64,000 nt of DNA from assembly GCA_963383645.1 (NCBI GenBank), contig OY726560.1:85733093-85797092 (forward strand), written 5' to 3'. Below are positions 35,288 to 45,221 of this stretch, in pieces. The translations under genes and the position numbers were made by a program. This DNA comes from Muscardinus avellanarius (Eukaryota > Chordata > Mammalia > Rodentia > Gliridae). The notes under the pieces were generated by a model. It did not search any database, was not told the origin of the DNA, and saw nothing but the letters and a program-made list of their open reading frames with translations. How positions within the stretch are numbered: the first letter of the stretch is position 1; the number at the start of each line of letters is the position of its first letter.

Positions 35288-35482
35288 GTTTTGTTTTAGT
35301 GGTACTGGGGTTCCTGGAAGCTCTTCTACCTCCAGGCTACACTACCAGACTTATTTTATACTTTTTTTTTTTTATTTGGAAGCAGGGTCTCTTAAGCCAG
35401 CACGGCTGGCTTCGAACCTGTGCGATCCTCCTGTCTCCGCCTCCCAAGCGCAGGGATTACAAGCTTACGCCACCACCCCGGC
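35288..35482 (-). mobile_element. Type-B SINE, antisense
   Basis: 'ggttcctggaagctcttcta', 'ccagcacggctggcttcgaa' and 'cacgccaccaccccgg'-like head end. The target duplication 'agaatctgttgtttt' / 'agaatcagttgtttt' is at 35273-35287 and 35483-35497. Confidence 0.95.
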
Positions 35483-35715
35483 AGAATCAGTTGTTTTTAA
35501 ACAAATAGAACCAGTGGACATGTTTCACTGTCACTGGGTTAATTTTTTATTTAATTACATTCTTGCCTCTGGGTTTATACCTTACAAAGATAGTATTAGC
35601 ACTTGGTTCCAGGTGTCAAGCTCTTTATTCTAAGAGAGAAATTGCCATGGTAGACTTTCAATCTGTTGAATCCAGACAATCCATATATGAGTAATCAATT
35701 AAACTTCTCTTCTAA

Positions 35716-35945
35716 GTCGGGCGTGGTGGCGCACGCTTGTAATCCCAGCATTCGGGAGGTTGAGACCTGGAGGATCGCTGTTCGCGGACAGCCTCAGCTA
35801 CTTATTGAGGCCCTCTGCAACTCTGTGAGACCCGGTTTCAAAATAAAGAATAAAAAATAGGGCAGGGGGTGTAGCTCGGAGGTCCCTGGGTTTCATCCCC
35901 AGACCCACAAAAAATAAAAAATAAAAATAAATAAATAAATAAATA
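35716..35945 (+). mobile_element. Type-A SINE, sense, with AAAT tail
   Basis: Head 'tcgggcgtggtggcgcacgc', left B-box region 'gttcgcggaca', tail 'gggtttcatccccagaccca', then (AAAT)n. 'aaacttct' flanks at 35701-35708 and 35945-35952. The ID part lacks a few bases before 'ccctggg'. Confidence 0.94.
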
Positions 35946-36054
35946 AACTTCTAGGATTGGTTCTTATGACTACATATTTTTTTAAATATTTTTTTCAATT
36001 AATGACAAATAACTCATGTCAGTATATTTGGTTTAGCAAGATAGGTACCTATCC

Positions 36055-36290
36055 TGCTGAGACCCTGTTTCAAAATAAAGAACAAAAAAATAGGGTTGGG
36101 GGGGGTGTAGCTTGAAGGTAAAATGCCCCTGGGCTCAATTCCCAGTACTGCAAAAATTAACTAATTAATTAATTAAGCCTAACTTTGCATTGAGTTGTAT
36201 GTATTGGACACATTAATAAATTTGTCAAAGCCTCATTTTAATTTTTAAACAATGGTCTATACAACTCATATGATAGATTTCAGAAGCATT
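36055..36290 (+). repeat. Direct repeat copy 1 (SINE 3' half + flank)
   Basis: A SINE 3' half (from 'gagaccctgtttcaaaataa') plus about 110 bp of 3' flank ('taactttgcattgagttgta', 'ttgtcaaagcctcattttaa') recurs at 36825-37045. The shared unique flank shows a segmental duplication and not two insertions. Confidence 0.88.
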
Positions 36291-36717
36291 TGACTTAATG
36301 AAGGAAAGAGTTAAAATAATGCTATGAACTAATTACTAATTATTATGTATTAATTAATCTCAATATTATATATGGGGAGAGAGAAAGAGTAGAATGGGAT
36401 TTTGAGAGAAACCTACCAGAAACTGTGTGCACATATTTTTTCTATCACTTTGAACCTTGTTTTAATTTACAATTACAAATAACCAATAAAATTATATTTA
36501 AAAAATAATTTGGTTTTCCAAATTATTTAGGTACCTAATATCTGTTCTTAACTGATTTTCTTCCATTCTTGCTTGTGATTTGGATAAGCGTAGACTCCTG
36601 CAATTCCTCTTAGGGTCATACTGTCTGTCCAATTCAGAACATTTTTTTTCTTTGTGGAGAAAAATAGATTTGTAAAGCAGAGCATGTACTTGATGGTTCT
36701 GTATTAAAGACTAACTT

Positions 36718-36906
36718 TGGCCAGGTGGGGTGGTGCACACTTGCAATCACAGTAGTTGGGACAGGAAGGTCACAGGTTCATGGCCAGCCTCAGCTACTAG
36801 TGAGGCCTTCCACAATTTAGTGAAACCCTGTTTCAAAATAAAGAATAAAAAATAGGGTTGGGGGTGTAGCTCAAAAGTAAAATGCCCCTGGGTTCAATTC
36901 CTAGTA

Positions 36907-36939
<33 letters not shown>

Positions 36940-36948
36940 GCTTAACTT
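36718..36948 (+). mobile_element. Type-A SINE, full length, sense
   Basis: 'ggccaggtggggtggtgcac' to 'cctagtactg' plus an (AAAT)n tail. 'taactttg' occurs on both sides (about 36711 and 36950). It is the complete counterpart of the half-copy at 36.06 kb. Confidence 0.92.
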
Positions 36949-37045
36949 TGCATTAAGTTGTAGTTATTAGATGAATTAATAAATTTGTCAAAGCCTCATT
37001 TTAATTTTTAAACAGTGGTCAATACAACTCATATGACTGATATAA
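36949..37045 (+). repeat. Direct repeat copy 2 (flank part)
   Basis: 'ttaactttgcattaagttgt' to 'gtcaatacaactcatatgac' matches 36175-36280 with scattered changes. Confidence 0.88.
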
Positions 37046-37419
37046 GAATTGATTTACTAATCCCTGTAAATATTCAGTAAATAAGAGACACTAAGCAATC
37101 AGTATAGTTTTTGTTGTGAAGTCTTAATAGATATATCAAATAGTTTTCTATATGTAATTAACTACCCAACAGAAGTTAGAGATATTTGATGTGTGTAATA
37201 CTTGGTATATGTAAATACTTGCCATATATATGTATATATTTGATATGTATAATCAAGAAATTTAATTAACAATATATATTTTGTCTCTATCAGTAATTAA
37301 GTTACCATCTAATATGTGGTCTGAATAGAACAGAGTATATGTCTCTCAGAGGAAATACAGAAGTCTAGGTTTAGCCAAATTACAAGCAGAAATAAAAGTT
37401 ACCCAAACCCCAGTGGATA

Positions 37420-37860
37420 ATACTATAGTTTGTAAATGGTTGAATGTGTATCCTCGGGTTCATGTGTTAAAATTTAATCCTCATTCTGAGTTATGAATGA
37501 GATATAACTTAACCTGACTATGTTACTTACTCTAATTTGAATGTAGAATGTCCCCTGGAAGAGGATGTTCAGAGATTAAATAATTAAATGATGAGCATTC
37601 TAATCACAGCAGTGGGTAGATTCATTGATGAATTAATGCACTTACTGAGTGGAAAGGTAGGCAGGTAGGGTAGGGCTAGAGGAGGTGGGTCATTGGGGGT
37701 GTTGCTTTTGGGGACTTTTATGTTCCTCATCCTCTTCTCTTTTCCTTGCTTCCTACTGCTGTGCCCTTAGCTTCACAGATGTTACCCATTCTAACATGGA
37801 CTAAAAGTAGTGAAATCTCCAGAACTGTCAACAAATAAATCTTTATTCCTTAAATTGTAA
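37420..37860 (+). mobile_element. ERVL-MaLR LTR, sense
   Basis: Ordered MLT1/ORR1-like text: 'gtccaatgtgta'-like start, 'aggaggtgggtcattggggg', 'ttgcttcctactgctgtg', 'gaaatctccagaactgtcaa' and the polyadenylation region 'aataaatctttattcctta'. Confidence 0.75.
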
Positions 37861-38334
37861 TCATCATATATTTGGGGTCACAGAATGAGACTCCTGAGTA
37901 GAATAGGCCTCTGTAATTTGATTGAGATCAAATATGGTTATCAAGATGGAGCTCCCATAGCTGAATACTGATACCCTTACAAGAAAAGAAAGAGAAGACC
38001 CCTACACTTGCACTTTCTATCACTTGCCCTCTGATTACCTGTGTGGTCTCAGCACTATGCCAGCAAGACCATCATCAATCCCAGAACAGTGTACTAAATC
38101 ATTTTTTTACATTTTAAAGTCATTCAGTCTCATACTTTCTATTCAAACAATGCAAAATTTACTAATAGAATCATTGCTTATAAGTAGAACTAAAGAATAT
38201 ACAAAAATGAGTATATATGTCAATGAAAAAAATTGATAAATGTGTAAGACACACTTAGGTATCTAAATAGGTATCTTAGAAGAAAGAAAGGAGAGCACTT
38301 CAATAATCATTGTGGCAAGGAGGTGATAAAACAA

Positions 38335-38796
38335 TGAGAGAAGGCAGAGTGCATCTGAGGGCACGTGGCTCGGGCGACTCTCGAGTAGTGACCTGAAGGC
38401 CTCTGCTGGACATCATGGCTGACCAGGCCCCTAGGGGTGACCTGTACCTCTTTTCTGGCAGATCGCGTGGACTCTGGGAGAAAGTAGTTTGCAACTGAGG
38501 GGCACTTGGCTCGGGCGACACTCGGGTAGTGACCCTGAAGGCAGCTACTGGACCCCGGAGTTCTGACAGCCCCTATGGGGTGTTCGGCCACTTTTCTCTA
38601 TTCCCTTCTGGCAGATCGCGTGGGCTCTGGAAGAAAGCAGCCTGCACCTGAAGGCAATTCGGCTTGGGCTACTCTCAAGTATTGTCCTGAAGGCAGCTGC
38701 TGGACCCAGAGTTCCAGCCCCTTTGGGGGTGTTCAGCCACCCTTGCCCCATTCCCTGCTGCTTCCAATAAACCTTTTACTCCCCTTCAAAAAAAAA
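38335..38796 (+). mobile_element. Retroposed, poly(A)-tailed copy of an LTR transcript
   Basis: Three tandem units of about 127-175 bp match the repeat units of the LTR family at 45-47 kb. They end with the polyadenylation signal 'aataaa' (38766-38771) and then, 16 bp on, a run of nine A (38788-38796). The LTR at 47 kb continues at that point with U5 ('ctgtggtctgcgagtgtctc'), so this copy ends at the RNA cleavage site. U3 and U5 are absent. It fits L1-mediated retroposition of an RNA. A clear target duplication was not found. Confidence 0.78.
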
Positions 38797-40147
38797 TAAG
38801 ATGTAGAAGATTGACAAATTAATTGTCTAGAATTAAATAATAGAAACATTTTATGTGATATAAAAGCAAATAAAATCTAGCGAAAATTTGCAGTAGACTT
38901 TTCTCAAAAATGGTTTGAATTATTTATTTAAAGACAATCTTCATGTTTACTCTAAAGGCAGGACTGGAATAGTTAAATTGGGTAGAATTTTAATTCTGGA
39001 GACTTTATAGGTTCTTATTCTTGGAGCCTTTTGGCTAGTTTTCAGCTTACATCAGCTGCTCAGGTTTTTCTAATGCCATTTCTGCTCTGGCAGATACTGA
39101 TATATTTTTCTCTCTTTTCCTGGTAGAGATTGTCATAGCTTTCCCTCTCCATCCTCAATTTTATTACAGAGTGTTACATCTGAAATAATTTATATTTATT
39201 TAGCTGCAAATATAAAATGTTTCATATGAATGCCAGAAATGGTATACTTTTCTTTTATTAGCTACAATAAAGTTTATCTTTTGCCATTATAACTTCTTTA
39301 ATAAAAGGTAGAAAAAAGAGAAAAAAGAAATACATTGAACGCTTATTAGTAGATTATTCTCCAGTTCTACCTACTATGACAAAGGCTACCCAATCACTAA
39401 CTGGGTATTACACTCTCTAAGGATCAAAGTCCATCCTAGATAACCAACATTTTTCTATCTCGATTCTCTTCAGAAATTCAGATGAAAAAGAACAGATGGT
39501 CTTTTAAATGTTTTGCTTTATAACAATATCAAATATAACAAATTTATTAGCATATAATTATTTTTTCATATCCATCTTATAGAAAAAAACAAGTCTTTGT
39601 AGTAGTACATAAGGCTTATTTTTATCCATTCTCAGTCTAACAGATTACATATTTTAGTAGGTATTTTACAAATATGTGTTCACAGAGGTACAAACCAACT
39701 AAATTAAAATATTTATAATGTGACAAAACCTGATAAATAATTTAGGCAAAATTAAAAATCAACAACTCTTTTGAGAACCATAAAACAAATGATGACACAA
39801 ATAAAATTACAACTCCAAAACTGAAAAGAAATAGGTATGAAGATAAAGAAAACCACAACATACTGGAGCGTATACCTCCCCGAGAACCTCTGTAATTCAT
39901 GAACTGTCAGAGATTTGGCATGGACAAATCTGAGAACTAACACTCTATGGGGACTCAGTCATGGGACCTTCCATGCTTATGTAAGTTTTACTTCCAGGGT
40001 CTTGACAGGGTCCTTATAATAAATATACAGAAAGATTATCTTATTCTTCCAGCATAGGGGAAGGAGAATAAATCATTCTAAAGTATGCCTGCATACTTTT
40101 AAGTGTTATAATCAAGATGATTTTGCATGAGCTTAAAAATAAGGTAA
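38797..40147. other. Unassigned AT-rich sequence
   Basis: No gene or repeat recognised over 1.35 kb. Confidence 0.5.
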
Positions 40148-40370
40148 ATAAGCTGGGCGTGGTGGCGCACGCTTTTAATCCCAGCATTCGGGAGGCTGAG
40201 ACCCGGAGGATCGCGGTTTGCGGACAGCCTCAGCTACTTAGTGAGGCCCTCTGCAACTCAGTGAGACCCGGTTTCAAAAAATAAATAATAAAAATTAAGC
40301 CAGGGGCTGTAGCTCGGAGGTCAAATGCCCCTGGGTTCCATCCCCAGACCCGCAAAAAAAAAAAAAAAAA
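40148..40370 (+). mobile_element. Type-A SINE, young copy, sense
   Basis: Near-consensus: 'gctgggcgtggtggcgcacg', 'cggaggatcgcggtttgcgg', tail 'gtagctcggaggtcaaatgc', 'gggttccatccccagacccg', poly(A). Many CpGs are retained. 'g(g/a)taaata' flanks it. Confidence 0.95.
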
Positions 40371-41640
40371 GATAAATAGATTAATAGAACAGAACAGAAT
40401 AGAGAGCTTATATACAGACTCCCAGTGACAAATGATGCTGGAACTGCAAGATCCAGCATGATGCTGGCTAGCCACATGAAAAAAAAAAAAAATCTTGATG
40501 CAGATTTAACACACTTTATAAAAATGAAGTCTAATGGGTCACAGATTTAAAGAAAATATACAGAATTATAAAACAGAAGATAGCATAGGAGCAAGTCTGA
40601 AGAGTTTGGCTTTGTTGTTGACATTGACATTTGATATCAAAGGCAAGGCATAATCTATGAATGAAGGATAAGTGGGATTTTCTTAAAACTAAAAATTTCT
40701 GCCCTACAAATGACATTAAGAAAATGAAAAGAGAATTTAGACTGACAAAAAGTATATTGCAACAACATCTGATAAGACAGTTGTAAACATATGCAAAGAG
40801 TCCTGAAAATTCAACAATAATAAAATAATCAACCACACAACCTGACTGAAAAAAATGGGCCAAAGGCCCCAAGAGATACCTCACTAAAAATATATGCAGA
40901 TGATAAATAAATAAAAGAAAATACACTTCACAACATATGTCAAAAAGGAAATGCAAATTAAAACAATGATAAAATAGCACTACTTAGCCAGTAATGTGAA
41001 CAAAATATGGAACACTCACAAAACCAAGCACTGGTGAGAATATGAACAACAGAAACTCATTAATTGCTCATGGAAATGTAAAATTGTATAGACACTTTGA
41101 AAGACAATTCAATAATTTCTTACAAAACTAAGTATATTTTCAATACCTCACCCGAGTCACACCTTGGTATTTTCTCAAAGTATTTGAAAGTTTATGAAGA
41201 TTATGTTATAAAACAAGCAAAATAAAACTTGCTCACAGATGATAATAGCAGCTTTATTCATAATCAATGAAACTTCAAAGCCTTCAAGATTTTCTTCAGT
41301 AGGAGAATGGGTAAATTGTAGTATATCCAGATAATAAGAAAATTCAGTGCTTTAAAAATATTAAGACATGGAGAAATCTTAAATATATTTTTCTAAGTAA
41401 AGTGAACTAGTATAAAAAAGTTTCTTACCATATTATGATTCTAATTTTATGTCATTTTGAAAAAGGCAAAATTATGGAGCCAGCTTAAAGATTAATTTTT
41501 CAGTGATTAAGGAAGAGGGTCGGAAGAATAAATGTAGCGTGGAGAATTTTGTGACAAACTTCTTTGTAGAATACTACAATAGTTTATTTAAGATATCATA
41601 ATTTGTCCAAACTCATAGAATATTCAGTACTGAGTGATCT
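40371..41640 (+). mobile_element. Old LINE-1 ORF2 3' part, sense
   Basis: Strongly diverged L1 ORF2 C-terminal half and 3' part: 'gatccagcatgatgctggct' area, 'ggaaatgcaaattaaaacaa', 'gcactggtgagaatatgaac', 'gcagctttattcataatcaa' and 'gtagtatatccagataataa' come in correct L1 order. The 149-codon frame on the opposite strand (40531-40980) is antisense to it and not a gene. Confidence 0.85.
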
Positions 41641-41849
41641 CTAATGTGGACTAAACTTTGCATGATAACAATCTTTCAATGTAGGTTCATCAGTTATATG
41701 CACCATCAATTTCATTATTGGGGTGATATTGCCAATGTGGAAGACTATGCATAATAGTTGTAGAGAGTTAGTTATATTTTTCTTTGGGCCTAAAACTGCT
41801 TTAAAAATAATTTGTCTTAGAAATGTTATGGTAGACCATGAGGGTTTTT

Positions 41850-42047
41850 TGTTTGTTTGTTTGTTTTGGTGGTACTGGGGTTCCTGGAAACTCTTCTACC
41901 TCTGGGCTACATTCCCAGACTTATTTTTATATTTTTATTTGGAAACAGGGTCTTTTAAGCCAGCGAGGCTGGCTTCAAACCTGCATAATCCTCCTGTCTC
42001 TGCCTACAAAGCACAGGGATTATAAGCATGCACCACCACACCCAGCA
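41850..42047 (-). mobile_element. Type-B SINE, antisense
   Basis: (TTTG)n tail, 'ggttcctggaaactcttcta', 'gccagcgaggctggcttcaa' and 'catgcaccaccacacccagc'. The target duplication 'accatgag' is at 41835-41842 and 42048-42055. Confidence 0.94.
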
Positions 42048-42386
42048 ACCATGAGGTTTTAATAATGGAAATACTGTCTTCAAAGTGAGCAGCAGATCTC
42101 TCATTAATACTGCTGTTTATTTATATGTAAATAGACAGTCATAAAATATGATTGAATTATTTACTTGGAATGAATTAATAAATCAAAAGTAATTTTGTTT
42201 TGTTAACATATTTTCATTTCCCCTCCTTATTAGTATGAATTTCTAACATTTCATTTACATTTATATTGGATATACAAAATTTTGTGGAGCAAAATCAATC
42301 ATTGCTTAGCACGAACTTTCCAAATGCAGACACTGACCTCGTGATGATGTATGTGTCTCACTGGCTATATGGTAAAATGACCCTTC

Positions 42387-42485
42387 TGTTACAGTTCTGG
42401 CTGTCTTAGAAAGAGGGAAAGCTAGAGCTTAGAGTAAACACCACACCACAGAGTTACAAAGTGGGATGACCCGAAACAAAGTCAG
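42387..42485 (-). mobile_element. ERV leader-like sequence next to LTR
   Basis: It follows the primer-binding site in the direction of the minus-strand element. It also matches 26281-26362 inside LTR copy 1 ('ttactctaagctctagctt'). It is either ERV leader or a piece of a second LTR. Confidence 0.5.
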
Positions 42486-42501
42486 CCCTGCGTGGGTGCC
42501 A
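42486..42501 (-). promoter_or_regulatory. Retroviral primer-binding site, tRNA-Lys type
   Basis: The minus strand reads TGGCACCCACGCAGGG, four bases after the LTR terminus CTGTAACA. It resembles the tRNA-Lys primer site TGGCGCCCAACGTGGGG of class II (betaretrovirus-like) ERVs, with one base deleted and a few substitutions. Confidence 0.65.
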
Positions 42502-42505
42502 AATA

Positions 42506-43193
42506 TGTTACAGTTGAGTATGTTGTGGTCTGAGATGATATGGTGGGGGAATGTTATGGTTTTGGGGAAACTGTTCCTGGGGACCCCTGTTAGTGTCCTG
42601 GACACAATTTCCCTCAAACTACAACAAAACCCAAAACAACCCAAAACAGAAAAACACAGAAAAACCACGGGTTCTTGTCATGAGCTAAGGATAAGTATAC
42701 ATAGCTTGGACACTAGCTGAAGATATAAAGAAGTTTATTAAAAAGATAGAAATACAGAAGATAGTTACACCCCCATGCCAATTTGGGGGGGGGGCGGTCC
42801 GAGCCAATTCACCACCCAGATACAGCACGTGGACCGGACTTTTTATACCCATGACCTCTATGTTATTTATGTAATTCTGACATAGTAAATGTCCCTGTAA
42901 GGTACCTCCCCTTACCATGTAAGGTTCCTCCCCCAGCAAGGTGTGGCAAGTTGTCTCCTTTCATGAAGGTTGACCCCTCCTATCTAGCTTATTTAATCAT
43001 GTAGATCTGTCTTTAGACAGAGAAAGGCCTAGTTCCCCTCTCCTATTGACTTGTTAATTAATTTTATCTAAGTCAATTTACATTGGAATAGTTGCCTGCT
43101 TTTAGGCAGAAACCAAGTCCTTTCACAGTTTTTTTTAAATATAATAATCATAGCTTTCTCAAATCTTCCTAGGCTATTCCCAATACTGGTACA
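42506..43193 (-). mobile_element. LTR, TGTACC family (copy 4), antisense, with 5'-LTR context
   Basis: 688 bp from TGTACCAGTATTGGG (43193) to CTGTAACA (42506) on the minus strand. A TATA box 'gtataaaaag' is at 42839-42848 and a polyadenylation signal 'aataaa' at 42734-42739, followed by U5 'atatcttcagctagtgtcc'. A primer-binding site follows, so this was a 5' LTR. No gag, pol or env text is seen beyond about 100 bp, so the provirus is gone. Confidence 0.87.
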
Positions 43194-43345
43194 CAGCTCA
43201 CAAACAGCCTCAGCTACTAACCAGACCCTTCACAAATCAGTGAGACCCGATTTCAAAAAATAAAAAAAGTCTAAAAAGTAGGACTGGAGGTGTAGCTCAG
43301 AGGTATGATGCCTCAGCTCCATCTCTAATACTGCAAAAAATAAAG
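43194..43345 (+). mobile_element. B1-ID SINE, 5'-truncated, sense
   Basis: It begins inside the head ('cagctcacaaacagcctcag') right at the LTR end and continues to the ID tail 'gtgtagctcagaggtatgat'. The LTR probably inserted into, or deleted part of, this SINE. Confidence 0.87.
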
Positions 43346-43584
43346 AAAATAAAAAGCCCATGAAATAATTATGCTAAGAAAATAGTCTCTAATGATTGCA
43401 ATTAAAAAGTTGTATATTAAAATACTGCCATAATTTTATGATTAAATAAATCAGAATATTTTTTGGTTCAAATTGATTTTCAGTGGGAAATGAGCCAGTT
43501 GCCTCTAATAGGTTTTTGGGAAATACAACTGGAAGACACTGTACATGAATTAGAAACTAAAGAATATTAGTGTGAATGTTTCTC

Positions 43585-43957
43585 AGAAGACTGGCAATGG
43601 AACCTCCATATGACCCTGCCATACCACTCCTAGAGATCTTTCCAAAGGAATTGAAGTCAGAATACCACAGTGATGCATGGATACACATGTGTATAGCAGT
43701 ACAATTCACAATAGCTGAACCATGGACAGTCTAAGTGTCCATCAACAGATGAATAGTTTATGGGATTTTGTATATACACTCAATAATATCTTACTCAGCC
43801 ATAAAGAACAACAAAATGATGCCATTTAAACAAAATGAATATACAAAATAAATATAAAAGTAGAGTGGAGGCTGTGTGCATTTTTGTTTCAATCATACTG
43901 AACCCCAATATGATGTATACTTACAATGCACCAATAAAAGTATATATATTAAGATAA
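43585..43957 (+). mobile_element. LINE-1 3' end with internal deletion, sense
   Basis: 'gccataccactcctagagat', 'gtgtccatcaacagatgaat' and 'tactcagccataaagaacaa' jump to the 3'UTR end 'aatgcaccaataaaagtata'. Most of the 3'UTR is missing. Confidence 0.9.
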
Positions 43958-44000
43958 ATAGTGAATGGAAAATATGCACATCTTTTTATTATGTAGCAGG

Positions 44001-44690
44001 TGTACCAGTATTAGGAAATGGCCTGAAAAGATTCAAAAAAGAAATGTTGGTTATTAATATATATATCAAAAATTGGGTTACAGAAAATGGAGCACAGAGT
44101 TGTAAGAGGGAAGGTCCAGGTTACTGTTAGGCAGTCAGGTAGCTATTATAATGCAAAATATCCTTGCTAAAAGTAATTAGCAACTGGATAGTGGAGTTGG
44201 ACTTCAGAATTTCATATCCTAAAGACAGGTTTGCATAATAAATGACATCTAGCTAAGGATTACGCAAGAAGATGAGAGGAGGAGATCGACCTTTATGAAA
44301 GGAAAGCAGATAGCACATGGCCCTTGACCTTGTGAATCATTCTGGTTTAAACAAATAAACCTAGGCATTTATCAACAGGCAGGAAGTTAAGGGGTGGACT
44401 TAGACCTATCTCATCCATAGTAAAGCAAGATGGAGGATTTTGTATCTATAAAAGGCTGCTTTATATTTTGTAGTTGGGTGACTTTGTTCCAGCCACCACC
44501 ATGAACTGTCTTCTGTATTTCTATCTTTTTAAAATAAACTCATTTAAGTCTTCAGCAAGTGTCTGGACTGTTGCATATTTATCATTAGTCTGGACAAGAA
44601 CCTTCAGTTGTGAGGATAGTCTCCAAGAGCCTAACAGAGGTCCCCAGAGACAGTTTCCCCAAAATGGTAATAGTCACTCCAAACCATAAT
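44001..44690 (+). mobile_element. Solo LTR, TGTACC family (copy 5), with target duplication
   Basis: It starts 'tgtaccagtattaggaaatg'. TATA 'ctataaaagg' is near 44446-44455 and a polyadenylation signal 'aataaa' at 44533-44538. U5 reads 'aagtcttcagcaagtgtctg' and 'cctaacagaggtccccagag'. 'agcagg' flanks both ends (43995-44000 and 44691-44696). A 6-bp duplication is typical of class II ERVs. No internal region remains, so it is a solo LTR. Confidence 0.88.
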
Positions 44691-44885
44691 AGCAGGTACT
44701 ACATGAACATTGCTAGAAATTGAAGGGAAATTTTTTTTTTCATTTCCAGTTCTAGTTCTCCTGTACCTCTACCCTCAGCATGCTCTCAGCATTCTCAATT
44801 CTTTCACAATCAAACATTGATGGACACTTTATATAGAATAAAACTGCTCCCTTCAACTGTTGACATTCTACAGGTAGAGTGAGGA

Positions 44886-44910
44886 AATATTGTGTGAAAA
44901 ACACAATATT
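44886..44910. other. Perfect 10-bp hairpin
   Basis: 'aatattgtgt' - 'gaaaa' - 'acacaatatt'. There is no T-tract and no neighbouring gene, so no function is claimed. Confidence 0.6.
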
Positions 44911-45221
44911 GGGGGTTATAGCCTGTGTGACAAAAGGTGGGACAGGTGTCAAAAGTTTTAAGAAACACAGACATTCTCTCTGTACAGACCAGAGCAGGCA
45001 CTGGCTCTCCCAGCACACCTATCTACTAAAGGGGTTGCTACACCAACAACAGTGCTTGGCCCATTGAGAGAAATAGGTATTTGGGAAGTGAATGAATAAA
45101 CTGACGTAGGATTGAGTTCTAGAATTTATGAATAAGAGTTAAAATTGTTTTATTTATAAATGAATATAGTAATACAATCATTTAAAGTAGATAGAACCTT
45201 TAATTTTACATTAACACTAGT

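Noticed and set aside
35238..35633. 131-codon plus-strand frame
   Set aside because: It reads through an antisense type-B SINE ('...GSLKPARLAS...' text recurs at every such SINE). Same reasoning for 58354-58665, 58136-58396 and 41723-42025.
40531..40980. 149-codon minus-strand open frame, the longest in the window, hydrophobic and Cys/Phe-rich
   Set aside because: It is the exact antisense of a recognisable old sense L1 ORF2. The A-rich L1 sense strand yields Phe/Leu/Cys-rich frames on the other strand.
44886..44910. MicroRNA precursor or terminator
   Set aside because: The stem is only 10 bp, too short for a microRNA precursor, and a bacterial-type terminator has no meaning here.
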